DNA of 10,224 nucleotides from Butyricicoccus sp. OM04-18BH (GTDB taxonomy: Bacteria > Bacillota > Clostridia > Oscillospirales > Butyricicoccaceae). Made by a program: the position numbers and the translations under genes. The stretch spans positions 463,406-473,629 of the forward strand of contig NZ_QULN01000002.1 in the NCBI RefSeq assembly GCF_003481705.1, given 5' to 3'. Shown here piece by piece: positions 1 to 6,388 of the stretch. The notes under the pieces are model-generated. The model was given only the letters and a program-made list of their open reading frames with translations. It had not been told where the DNA came from and did not search any database. The stretch's first letter is position 1. Each line of letters begins with the position of its first letter.

Positions 1-10
1 AGGGCTGAAA

Positions 11-36
11 AATCCTTGTAAATCAAGGGTTTTTTC
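11..36 (+). terminator. Rho-independent terminator of an upstream gene
   Basis: Eight paired positions (11-18 with 24-31, one G-T pair) enclose a 5-nt loop and run into a stretch of six T residues (30-35). The stem is short and AU-rich, so termination may be partial. It would end the transcript of whatever lies left of the window; in related elements I would expect a relaxase there. No gene can be read in 1-134 apart from this hairpin and the ribosome binding site of the next gene. Confidence 0.5.
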
Positions 37-134
37 GAGGGTATCAAAGGCAGGCTGATAGATTTATCCTCCGACCCCTAAAACGGTCTTAAAATGCGTA
101 CAGAATCCCAAGAGAAACCCCAAGGAGGAACCCT

Positions 135-869
135 ATGTCAGACAACCGAAAATATTATTACCTGAAACTTAAAGAAAACTATTTTGACGATGATTCCATC
201 GTGCTGCTGGAAAGTATGCAGGATGGTGTGCTATATTCCAACATTCTGCTCAAGCTGTATCTGAAATCGCTGAAACATGGTGGACGGCTTCAACTTGACG
301 AGGACATTCCTTACACGGCGCAGATGATCGCCACCATTACCCGCCAGCAGATCGGCACTGTGGAGAGAGCCTTGCAGATCTTTTTGAAGCTGGGTCTTGT
401 GGAAGTGCTGGACAGCGGCACATTCTACATGAGCAACATCGAACTTTTAATAGGCCAGTCCTCTACCGAGGCCGAGCGAAAGCGGGCTGCAAGGCTTCAA
501 AATAAGGCTCTTTCTGCGCCCCGGACAAACGGCGGACATTTGTCCGACATTCGTCCACCAGAGATAGAGATAGAGTTAGAGAAAGAGATAGATATAAAGA
601 GAGAGATAGAGAAGGGACGCTCCGCCCGCGCCTATGGCCGTTACCAGAATGTTTTCCTGACGGACGAGGAACTGGCAGACTTGCAGGCCAGTTTTCCTGT
701 TGTATGGGAACAGTACATTGAAAAGCTGTCCGAGTACATGGCTTCTACCGGCAAGCGTTATCAGAGCCATGCAGCGACCATCCGGCGCTGGGCCGGTGAG
801 GACGCTAAAAAAACTGTCACACCCTCACGCAACCGGGATTACAGCGTAAAGGAGGATGAAACTGTATGA
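135..869 (+). CDS. Phage-type replisome organizer (DnaD-like) of an ICE
   Basis: A 244-aa protein whose first ~115 residues match the phage replisome organizer N-terminal domain (start MSDNRKYYYLKLKENYF; winged-helix segment around residues 55-90 with LGLVEVL). These proteins bind origin DNA and recruit the helicase loader; in Tn1549-like ICEs they are thought to support replication of the excised circle. Residues ~143-160 form a charged low-complexity linker made of Glu/Ile/Lys repeats. A C-terminal block (YGRYQNVFLTDEELADL, then STGKRYQSHAATIRRW) is the conserved tail seen in DnaD-like replication proteins. An AAGGAGG at 122-128, six bases before the ATG, fixes the start. The stop overlaps the next ATG by 4 bp, so it is coupled to the DnaC-like gene, its expected partner. 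Family assignment is strong; the role in ICE replication is inferred from the family. Confidence 0.88.
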   Translation: MSDNRKYYYLKLKENYFDDDSIVLLESMQDGVLYSNILLKLYLKSLKHGGRLQLDEDIPYTAQMIATITRQQIGTVERALQIFLKLGLVEVLDSGTFYMSNIELLIGQSSTEAERKRAARLQNKALSAPRTNGGHLSDIRPPEIEIELEKEIDIKREIEKGRSARAYGRYQNVFLTDEELADLQASFPVVWEQYIEKLSEYMASTGKRYQSHAATIRRWAGEDAKKTVTPSRNRDYSVKEDETV

Positions 870-1729
870 TTGAGATTACCGCAGAAATCCGGGCGTTCAT
901 CGACAAGGCAGCTGCCGGTGTGGAATTGGCTGAGGACGAGTATATAGACCCGTCAGATGGGCTCATTCACTGTAAGAAATGCGGCGGCCAGAGGCAGACC
1001 GTTGTGCCATGCTTTGGGAAATCTGGCTACTTTATGCCGCGCTGCATCTGCCAGTGCCAGCGGGAGGCTGAGGAGCAGCGCAAGGCTGCTGAAGAACGGC
1101 AGCGCCGCATGGAGCGTATCAAACGCCGAAAGGCACAGGGCTTGCAAGACCGTTATCTCTATGACTACACATTTTCCAATGATAACGGGCAAAACCCATT
1201 GATGGACAAGGCTCACGCCTATGTTGAGAACTGGAAGGAGGCATATAAAAACAACACCGGCCTGCTGTTGTTCGGGGATGTGGGAACCGGCAAGTCCTTT
1301 TTCGCCGGTTGTATTGCCAACGCCCTGCTTGACCGGGATGTGCCGGTGCTGATGACGAACTTCCCCACCATCCTGAACCGCCTGACGGGGATGTTTTCCG
1401 AGGACAGGGCCGACTTTATCGCCAGCTTTGATGAGTACGACCTGCTTATCATTGACGATCTGGGTGTAGAGCGCAGTACCGAATATGCTATGGAGCAGAT
1501 GTTTTTCGTCATCGACAGCCGCTATCGCAGCCGCAGGCCCATGATTATCACAACAAACTTGAAACTGTCCGAGCTGAAAAACCCGCCTGATCTGGCCCAC
1601 GCCCGTATCTATGACCGTATTTTGGAACGGTGTGCGCCGATTCTTTTTGACGGGAAGAATTTCAGGGAAGAAAATGCCGGTGCTACCCGACAGGCAGCAA
1701 AAGACATTGTAAGCAGTAAGCACGACTGA
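866..1729 (+). CDS. DnaC/IstB-like AAA+ ATPase, helicase loader
   Basis: A 287-aa ATP-binding protein. The N-terminal part carries a cysteine cluster (C36, C39, C49, C60, C62, C64) that looks like a zinc ribbon, followed by a basic, Arg/Gln/Glu-rich helix (~66-91). The AAA+ core has Walker A GDVGTGKS at 137-144, Walker B LLIIDD at about 193-198, a sensor-1 like IITTNL stretch, and a downstream YDRILERC segment placed where the arginine finger of DnaC proteins lies. DnaC/DnaI-type proteins load the replicative helicase at an origin or replisome-organizer complex. The gene overlaps the replisome organizer by 4 bp (ATGA) and has its own GGAGG about a dozen bases upstream, so the pair is translated together. 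It appears intact. IstB of IS21 has the same fold, but no IstA transposase is nearby and the partner gene argues for replication. Confidence 0.9.
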   Translation: MIEITAEIRAFIDKAAAGVELAEDEYIDPSDGLIHCKKCGGQRQTVVPCFGKSGYFMPRCICQCQREAEEQRKAAEERQRRMERIKRRKAQGLQDRYLYDYTFSNDNGQNPLMDKAHAYVENWKEAYKNNTGLLLFGDVGTGKSFFAGCIANALLDRDVPVLMTNFPTILNRLTGMFSEDRADFIASFDEYDLLIIDDLGVERSTEYAMEQMFFVIDSRYRSRRPMIITTNLKLSELKNPPDLAHARIYDRILERCAPILFDGKNFREENAGATRQAAKDIVSSKHD

Positions 1730-1772
1730 TTTTTTACCGGGCGGCACAGACCCGTTCGGAGAAAGGAGCGCC

Positions 1773-1967
1773 ATGAACAGAGAACCCCGTACTATGCAGG
1801 TGGCAGACGCCGCTACTGCGTCCAGAGAGCCGGAAAACACGCCAGCGATGGTAAAGAAAATCGGTAAGACAACCTACAAGGTTCATGTCCATTTCAGCAA
1901 TACCAGCACAGAAACCATGAGCGATAAAATCAAGCGTATGCTCAAAAATGAAATTCAGCAGATGTGA
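1773..1967 (+). CDS. TnpW-family transposon-encoded small protein
   Basis: A 64-aa protein whose C-terminal ~38 residues (KKIGKTTYKVHVHFSNTSTETM, ending in a basic KIKRMLKNEI helix) match the TnpW family found in Clostridia conjugative and mobilizable transposons. The biochemical role of TnpW is not known. The N-terminal ~25 residues are a variable, disordered-looking stretch. An AAAGGAG about five bases upstream supports this ATG. It follows the DnaC-like gene by 43 bp in the same direction and probably belongs to the same transcript. In the elements I know, TnpW commonly follows the replisome organizer/DnaC pair. Confidence 0.75.
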   Translation: MNREPRTMQVADAATASREPENTPAMVKKIGKTTYKVHVHFSNTSTETMSDKIKRMLKNEIQQM

Positions 1968-2044
1968 TAGACTGATAAACGAAGCCACCTTGTGCTAAAC
2001 TGATGATGGTACGCACCAAAATTTTTGTCAAGGAGGACACGAAA

Positions 2045-2410
2045 ATGCTTTACACAGAAAAAGAGAAGCATGAAATTGAACGAGTAAAGGAGGTCTTTGC
2101 GGAACATCTGCGGCAAAGCCCTGATTTTGAACTGCTCTGGTCGGACAAGGTAGGCTATGTTTGGCTGGCGATTGGCGTAAATCCGCTTTATGTGGATACC
2201 GGTATCAGGATAGAATCAGCTGCCGATCTCTGCGGCAGGTGTTTGGACGATGTTGCTACGGATGTTTTGTATATGACGGGCAACGATCATGCACTGGAAG
2301 TAGCTGACCCGCTGGAATTAGCCGAAATCAAGCGGCGCTGGGAGCCATATATCAACCAGCTGCCAGACTATGCGTATCTCTGCAAAGACCTGCTGAACGG
2401 AAAAATGTAA
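2045..2410 (+). CDS. Conserved small ICE protein of unknown function
   Basis: A 121-aa, mostly acidic soluble protein beginning MLYTEKEKHEIERVKEVF. I start it at 2045 because AGGAGG (2031-2036) lies eight bases upstream; the earlier in-frame ATG at 2003 has no ribosome binding site. The N-terminal ~25 residues look helical, the middle (SDKVGYVWLAIGVNP) looks like beta strand, and there is no signal peptide or membrane segment. I do not recognise a named domain. It follows tnpW and precedes a strong terminator, so it closes the replication/accessory operon. Proteins of this look occur in the accessory part of Tn1549-like elements, but I cannot assign a function. Confidence 0.65.
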   Translation: MLYTEKEKHEIERVKEVFAEHLRQSPDFELLWSDKVGYVWLAIGVNPLYVDTGIRIESAADLCGRCLDDVATDVLYMTGNDHALEVADPLELAEIKRRWEPYINQLPDYAYLCKDLLNGKM

Positions 2411-2422
2411 TCTATCAAACGA

Positions 2423-2460
2423 GGTGTCAGGAGCCATACGGTGCTTCTGGCACCTTTTTT
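2423..2460 (+). terminator. Strong Rho-independent terminator ending the replication operon
   Basis: A 12-bp stem (2423-2434 with 2443-2454, two G-T pairs) and an 8-nt loop run directly into six T residues (2455-2460), followed by more T-rich sequence. It begins 13 bp after the stop of the small ICE protein. It also cuts the VirD4 remnant downstream off from the upstream promoter. Confidence 0.85.
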
Positions 2461-2511
2461 GTGGATTTTTTGTGAATTTGATGAAAAAGTCCTTGACAAT
2501 TCGTCTCTGGA

Positions 2512-3330
2512 AAAACGCTCAAGAGCATACTGATTTCCGCCGGTGCCCGTCTTGCACCCTTTGATATTCAAGAGGTCCGTGAGATCACCATGTACGACGA
2601 ACTGGAACTGGATACGCTCGGAGATGAAAAGACCGCTCTGTTTCTGATGATGTCCGATACAGACGGCAGCTTCAATTTCCTGATCAGCATGATCTACACG
2701 CAGCTGTTCAACCTGCTGTGTGAAAAAGCAGATGATGTCTATGGCGGCAGACTTCCGGTCCATGTACGGTGCCTGATCGATGAGGCAGCGAACATCGGTC
2801 AGATCCCGAATCTGGAAAAGCTGGTTGCCACCATCCGTTCCCGTGAGATCAGCGCCTGTCTGGTGCTGCAGGCCCGGTCTCAGCTGAAGGCTATTTACAA
2901 GGACAATGCCGATACCATCATCGGCAACATGGACTGCCAGGTATTCTTGGGCGGCTCCGAACCGACCACGCTGAAAGAACTCTCCGAGGCGCTCGGCAAG
3001 GAAACCATCGACACCTTCAACACCTCGGATACCCGAGGCAGCAGTCCAAGCTGCGGCACGAACTATCAGAAGCTGGGCAAGGAGCTCATGAGCCGTGATG
3101 AACTCGCGGTTATGGAGGGCAGCAAGTGTATTCTTCAACTGCGCGGTGTCCGCCCTTTCCTGTCAGAGAAATACGATCTGACACAGCATCCGAATTACAA
3201 ATATACAGCCGATTTTGACAAAAAGCTCACCTTTGATATTGAGAAATATCTCGATACCCGGGCAAAACTTCACCCAAGCGATGAGTTTTTCGTCATATCA
3301 GAACAGGAGGTAAACAGCCATGACAGATAA
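2512..3330 (+). pseudogene. 5'-truncated VirD4/TraG-type coupling protein (C-terminal part)
   Basis: Type IV coupling proteins are membrane-anchored ATPases that deliver the relaxase-DNA complex to the conjugation channel. What remains is the C-terminal part. From about 2512 the frame reads KTLKSILISAGARLAPFD, and the first usable ATG is 2590 (246 aa). Preserved are the CLIDEAANIGQ Walker-B-like segment (residues 61-71 from that ATG), the IRSREISACLVLQ block, GGSEPTTLKEL, and the tail RGVRPFLSEKYDLTQHPNYKY typical of the Tn1549-type VirD4. Missing are the N-terminal membrane helices and the Walker A ATPase segment, roughly the first half of a ~600-residue protein. An in-frame TGA at 2494 closes the reading frame upstream, and no good ribosome binding site precedes 2590. 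The fragment cannot be a working coupling protein. The 3' end is intact and overlaps the next gene by 11 bp, as in an undamaged operon. Identity as VirD4 is confident; loss of function is inferred from the missing domain. Confidence 0.85.
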
Positions 3331-3817
3331 CAAAAATTTAACGGAGTCTCCCGACTTCGTACAGGAAAACGACAAACCCGCAGCTCGTACCGAGATAACG
3401 ATCAAGTTCGGCAGGGGTTTGATTGGCGATCCCTTCACCTCTAAGAACGGCAAGGAGCTGGTCGAGGTGAAAATCCCGAACGCCGATAAGTCCGATACCC
3501 GTCCGTGGGAGTCTTTCGTGATCTCACCGAGGATGATTCACGACAATCAGTTTGGCAAAGGCGTCTGGATGAAGCTCCCCGAGGGCGGCACGACCCGTCT
3601 TTCCCGCATGACGAAGACCGGAATGGACGAAGCCGGAAAGCCTGTCTGGAACCGAGAGACCCGAACCGTTTCCAACTCCGAGCTGAAGGCTCTGATGGAA
3701 TCCTACAAAGACAAAACCCGCGGCTCTGTCCTGTCGGACCTGTCCGGCCGCAAAGTGCAGGATACCGCGGGCAAGAATTTCGGACGCACTGCTAATGCTT
3801 GCGAGATTGACAGGTAA
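3320..3817 (+). CDS. VirD4-linked conserved protein of the conjugation module
   Basis: A 165-aa soluble, charged protein beginning MTDNKNLTESPDFVQENDK. AGGAGG twelve bases upstream supports the ATG, which sits 11 bp inside the VirD4 remnant, so the two were translationally coupled. Residues ~23-110 (TEITIKFGRGLIGDP, then WESFVISPRMIHDN and KGVWMKLPEGG) look like a compact beta-rich domain. The rest is basic, with the motif SVLSDLSGRK. I recall proteins of this kind directly after virD4 in Tn1549-like elements, but I cannot name a family or function. The last ~12 residues (GRTANACEIDR region) lie at the edge of the foreign radical SAM block, so the natural C-terminus may have been replaced. 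Confidence 0.65.
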   Translation: MTDNKNLTESPDFVQENDKPAARTEITIKFGRGLIGDPFTSKNGKELVEVKIPNADKSDTRPWESFVISPRMIHDNQFGKGVWMKLPEGGTTRLSRMTKTGMDEAGKPVWNRETRTVSNSELKALMESYKDKTRGSVLSDLSGRKVQDTAGKNFGRTANACEIDR

Positions 3818-3890
3818 AGGTACTCCTCATTGCGTATTCCGCTACATTTCCGTTTCTTTTACTATTATTTCAATTTGCGATAATAAAAAA

Positions 3891-3970
3891 GGCTGATAAG
3901 CCGCGTTCCGTTTGAAACGGACAAAAGAAAATCACTCCTGCTTCTGACTGAGAAAGCACATGCTTTAAGG
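3891..3970 (+). pseudogene. Decayed MarR gene fragment, diverged copy of the downstream regulator
   Basis: These 80 bases match 4406-4485 inside the downstream marR gene at about 70 of 80 positions by my manual alignment. In the same frame the fragment reads LISRVPFETDKRKSLLLLTE and continues KAHALR. The intact gene reads LIRRVQSETDKRKTLLFLTE and KAHALK (residues 77-102, the wing and following helix); 20 of 26 residues agree. Similarity stops just upstream, where the fragment's frame has a TAA at 3884-3886, and no start codon or N-terminal half exists. It is a remnant of a related regulator rather than a recent copy. The rest of 3818-4121 holds only the hairpin at 4004-4021 and a possible weak extended -10 (4056-4064). 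Confidence 0.7.
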
Positions 3971-4003
3971 ATACGAAGGATTAAGAAAAAGATTTATTTC
4001 TGG

Positions 4004-4024
4004 GGCAGCCTTCGGGCTGCCTTT
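4004..4024 (+). terminator. Hairpin, possible terminator before the MarR promoter
   Basis: A perfect 7-bp GC-rich stem (GGCAGCC at 4004-4010 with GGCTGCC at 4015-4021) closes on a TTCG tetraloop, a very stable arrangement. Only three T residues follow, so termination would be modest. It separates the conjugation-module remnants from the radical SAM operon. Confidence 0.5.
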
Positions 4025-4121
4025 ACATATAGAAGTAGTTTTTCAAAAACCGGTGTGATATAATTTGCAGTATAGACAAAGCGACAAATCGGGATTTACC
4101 TCTATTCAAACATACAAGCTC

Positions 4122-4150
4122 TTGACAATAAAGCTCCTATATAGTATGAT
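4122..4150 (+). promoter_or_regulatory. Sigma-A promoter of the MarR/radical SAM operon
   Basis: A perfect -35 box TTGACA (4122-4127), a 17-bp spacer and a -10 box TATGAT (4145-4150) lie 30 bp before the marR ATG. Transcription should start near 4157, giving a very short leader that contains the AGGAG at 4168-4172. The spacer and the first bases of the -10 box lie inside the left arm of the palindrome at 4130-4176, so a protein bound there would block RNA polymerase. Confidence 0.85.
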
Positions 4151-4176
4151 TTTATAAACTACTATATAGGAGCTTT
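4130..4176. promoter_or_regulatory. 17-bp perfect inverted repeat, probable MarR operator
   Basis: The left arm AAAGCTCCTATATAGTA (4130-4146) and the right arm (4160-4176) are exact reverse complements separated by 13 bp. Each arm contains the palindromic octamer CTATATAG (4137-4144 and 4162-4169), so the site can also be read as two dyads 25 bp apart, fitting two MarR dimers. The arms cover the promoter spacer, the start of the -10 box and the ribosome binding site. Autorepression by the product of the adjacent marR gene is the natural inference. Confidence 0.75.
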
Positions 4177-4179
4177 TGC

Positions 4180-4617
4180 ATGAAAACAAATGGTGGATTT
4201 CTTGTCACCAAAATAAAACAGCTTGGTGACCGGATTTTTGAGAAGATTCTCAGCGAAAAAAATATCGATGCGTTCAATGGAGCCCAGGGGCGTATTCTTT
4301 ATGTGCTGTGGCAGGAAGATGGAATCTCAATCAGGTCACTCTCGATTAAATGTGGATTAGCGATAACTTCTCTTACTACGATGCTGGAAAGAATGGAACA
4401 TCAAGGGCTGATAAGACGTGTTCAGTCTGAAACGGACAAAAGGAAAACACTCCTGTTTCTGACTGAAAAAGCACATGCCTTAAAGGACGAGTACGATTCT
4501 GTATCTGATGAGATGGGCAGCATTTACTACAAGGGTTTTTCAGAGGAAGAAATTACCCGGTTTGAGGAATGCCTCGACCGCATCAGAAAGAATCTTGAGG
4601 AGTGGCAGAAGTCATGA
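4180..4617 (+). CDS. MarR-family regulator of the radical SAM pair operon
   Basis: A 145-aa winged-helix regulator. An N-terminal dimerization helix (~7-27) is followed by the DNA-binding domain: helix GAQGRILYVLW (34-44), recognition region LAITSLTTMLERME (60-73), and wing RRVQSETDKRKTLLFLT (79-95) with the Asp-x-Arg-like DKRK motif of the family. Long C-terminal helices (~97-143) complete the dimer interface. MarR proteins usually repress their own operon and release DNA on binding a small molecule or on oxidation. AGGAG at 4168-4172, seven bases upstream, supports the ATG. The stop overlaps the next ATG by 4 bp. The operator palindrome at 4130-4176 lies directly in front. It matches what I recall as the MarR regulator of the radical SAM mobile pair system; the ligand is unknown. 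Confidence 0.9.
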   Translation: MKTNGGFLVTKIKQLGDRIFEKILSEKNIDAFNGAQGRILYVLWQEDGISIRSLSIKCGLAITSLTTMLERMEHQGLIRRVQSETDKRKTLLFLTEKAHALKDEYDSVSDEMGSIYYKGFSEEEITRFEECLDRIRKNLEEWQKS

Positions 4618-5303
4618 GTATTTGTATCAAAGATCAGATTCAGAACATGAATCTCGTCATCGGCTGCACAGTGGGGTGTACATATTGCTATGCCCGCAAT
4701 AATGTGAAACGCTGGCATATGATTAATGACTTTGCTGATCCTGAGTTCTTTCCGGGCAAGCTCAAGATGATGGAAAAGAAACGTCCGCAGAACTTTCTTC
4801 TTACCGGCATGAGCGATCTCTCCGGATGGAAGCCGGAATGGAGAGACGAGGTATTTGCAAAAATCCGTGAAAATCCACAGCATCAGTTCCTGTTTCTTAC
4901 CAAGCGCCCCGATCTGCTGGATTTTGATACAGATTTGGAAAACGCATGGTTTGGCGTTACGGTGACGAGGAAAGCAGAACTGTGGCGTATTGACGCACTA
5001 CGGGAAAATGTCAGAGCAAAACACTATCATGTTACCTTTGAGCCGCTATTCGACAATCCAGGTTCAGTTGATCTTTCCGGGATCAACTGGATCGTTGTCG
5101 GCACCATGACGGGAGTTCAGAGCAGGAAGGTTCATACGGAGCCGGAGTGGGCATGGTCTCTGACAGATCAGGCGCATGTGCTTGACATTCCGGTATTTAT
5201 GAAGGAAGATCTTGTCCCTATCATAGGGAATGAAAATATGATTCAGGAAATGCCGGATGAATTCAATAAAGTGTTGGAGGTACAGAGATCATGGCAGAAG
5301 TAA
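4614..5303 (+). CDS. Radical SAM mobile pair protein A (Gp37/Gp68-like)
   Basis: A 229-aa radical SAM enzyme from ATG 4614, which overlaps the marR stop by 4 bp (GAGGAG at 4597-4602; a GTG at 4602 would add four residues). The iron-sulfur motif CX3CX2C is C18, C22, C25 in GCTVGCTYCYA. The rest resembles the phage Gp37/Gp68 (DUF5131) type: TGMSDLSGWKPEW (64-76), NPQHQFLFLTKRPD (87-100), AWFGVTV, HVTFEPLFD, INWIVVGTMTG and a late IPVFMKEDL. Radical SAM enzymes use the cluster to split S-adenosylmethionine and make a 5'-deoxyadenosyl radical; the substrate here is unknown. Close coupling with the second radical SAM gene (13-bp overlap) suggests the two proteins work together. I recall this protein as 'radical SAM mobile pair protein A', a family defined by its presence on mobile DNA. 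All three cysteines are present and the gene looks intact. Confidence 0.85.
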   Translation: MSICIKDQIQNMNLVIGCTVGCTYCYARNNVKRWHMINDFADPEFFPGKLKMMEKKRPQNFLLTGMSDLSGWKPEWRDEVFAKIRENPQHQFLFLTKRPDLLDFDTDLENAWFGVTVTRKAELWRIDALRENVRAKHYHVTFEPLFDNPGSVDLSGINWIVVGTMTGVQSRKVHTEPEWAWSLTDQAHVLDIPVFMKEDLVPIIGNENMIQEMPDEFNKVLEVQRSWQK

Positions 5304-6199
5304 TAAATGGAATCCTCATTCGTGAGGTGGAAACAAAGAACATCATGACCAAGTCCAGTCTGCCGGTAGGCGGTTACTCGGTCAATCCTTATGTAGGCTG
5401 TACACATGCCTGCAAGTATTGCTATGCTTCTTTTATGAAGCGTTTTACCGGACACACGGAGGAATGGGGCACTTTCCTTGATGTGAAGCATTGGCCGGAA
5501 ATTAAAAATCCGAAGAAATATGCCGGACAGCGGGTGGTCATCGGTTCTGTGACAGATGGCTACAATCCACAGGAGGAGCAATTCAGGAATACCAGAAAAC
5601 TTCTGGAGCAGCTGATCGGCAGTGACGCAGATATTCTGATCTGCACAAAGTCTGATCTTGTGGTACGGGATATTGATCTGCTGAAAAAGCTTGGACGAGT
5701 AACCGTTTCATGGTCGATCAACACACTGGATGAAAATTTCAAGAACGATATGGACTCTGCTTCGAGCATTGAGCGGCGCATCGCTGCTATGAAGCAAGTA
5801 TATGATGCAGGTATCCGTACGGTCTGTTTCGTATCTCCGGTATTCCCCGGCATCACGGATTTTGAAGCCATCTTTGAGCGGGTAAAGGATCAGTGCGATC
5901 TGTTCTGGCTCGAAAATCTCAATCTTCGGGGCGGTTTCAAGAAGACAATTATGGATTATATCGCCGGAAAACATCCTGATCTTGTACCGCTTTACGATGA
6001 GATCTATAACAAGCATAACCGCAGCTACTTTGAAGCACTTGAAGTAAAAGCTGAGGAAATGGCTAAGAAGTATGATTGTCCCTTTGTGGATAATGAAATG
6101 CCTTATGGCAGAGTCCCGCAGGGACATCCGGTAATCGTGGATTATTTCTATCATGAGGAAATCCGAGGGACAGAGAATACCGGAAAAAGAAATCGCTAA
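5291..6199 (+). CDS. Radical SAM mobile pair protein B (SPL-like)
   Basis: A 302-aa radical SAM protein of the spore photoproduct lyase/Rv2578c-like branch. The CX3CX2C cluster is C37, C41, C44 in GCTHACKYCYA, preceded by NPYVGC, a typical SPL-like lead-in. Downstream are VIGSVTDGYNPQE (~83-95), ILICTKSDLVVRDIDLL, VTVSWSINTLDE and RTVCFVSPVFPGITD, which are the barrel strands expected for this group. Spore photoproduct lyase itself repairs thymine dimers in spore DNA; most relatives have no known substrate, so DNA repair here is only a possibility. GGAGG (5276-5280) lies ten bases before the ATG, and the start overlaps gene A by 13 bp. It closes the three-gene operon and is followed by a hairpin at 6231-6265. 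It matches my recollection of 'radical SAM mobile pair protein B'. Confidence 0.87.
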   Translation: MAEVINGILIREVETKNIMTKSSLPVGGYSVNPYVGCTHACKYCYASFMKRFTGHTEEWGTFLDVKHWPEIKNPKKYAGQRVVIGSVTDGYNPQEEQFRNTRKLLEQLIGSDADILICTKSDLVVRDIDLLKKLGRVTVSWSINTLDENFKNDMDSASSIERRIAAMKQVYDAGIRTVCFVSPVFPGITDFEAIFERVKDQCDLFWLENLNLRGGFKKTIMDYIAGKHPDLVPLYDEIYNKHNRSYFEALEVKAEEMAKKYDCPFVDNEMPYGRVPQGHPVIVDYFYHEEIRGTENTGKRNR

Positions 6200-6230
6200 C
6201 TTCCAGTTTATCAAACTAAACAATACTTAC

Positions 6231-6270
6231 ATAACCGAAACAGACCGATCCTCTGTTTCGGTTATTATTA
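6231..6270 (+). terminator. Terminator hairpin ending the radical SAM operon
   Basis: A perfect 14-bp stem (6231-6244 with 6252-6265; core ACCGAAACAGA) with a 7-nt loop lies 31 bp after the stop of the last radical SAM gene. The trailing sequence is TA-rich rather than a pure T run, so efficiency is uncertain. A symmetrical hairpin of this kind could also work in the opposite direction. It marks the probable right edge of the radical SAM cargo block. Confidence 0.65.
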
Positions 6271-6388
6271 TGCCCTTTTCCGTCTTGCAGGTGCACCTGC
6301 GGTCTGGAGAAGGGCTGTATATATCACTTTTTCATTTTCAAACCGTCCGTTGTCCCCTGGCGGATGCGGGCAAGAGGAGGAACTTATT

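Noticed and set aside
561..613. GAGATA-rich tract considered as a CRISPR or iteron array
   Set aside because: Units are 6 nt, in frame, and inside a coding gene; there are no spacers.
866..1729. DnaC-like gene considered as IstB of an IS21 element
   Set aside because: No IstA transposase or terminal repeats; it overlaps a replisome organizer gene and is followed by TnpW, the ICE replication arrangement.
953..1840. Long minus-strand open frame (295 codons) opposite the DnaC-like gene
   Set aside because: It is the mirror of a well-conserved AAA+ gene with Walker motifs; the minus-strand protein shows no domain and no ribosome binding site.
2493..2520. TTGACA at 2493-2498 as a promoter for the VirD4 remnant
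   Set aside because: No -10 element occurs 16-18 bp downstream; the match is probably chance.
2368..3138. Long minus-strand open frame (256 codons) opposite the VirD4 remnant
   Set aside because: The + strand carries clear VirD4 motifs; the antisense frame is a composition shadow.
3505..3795. Open frame in another + strand phase within the 165-aa gene
   Set aside because: Fully nested in a gene with a ribosome binding site and operon overlap; product is Arg/Gly-rich noise.
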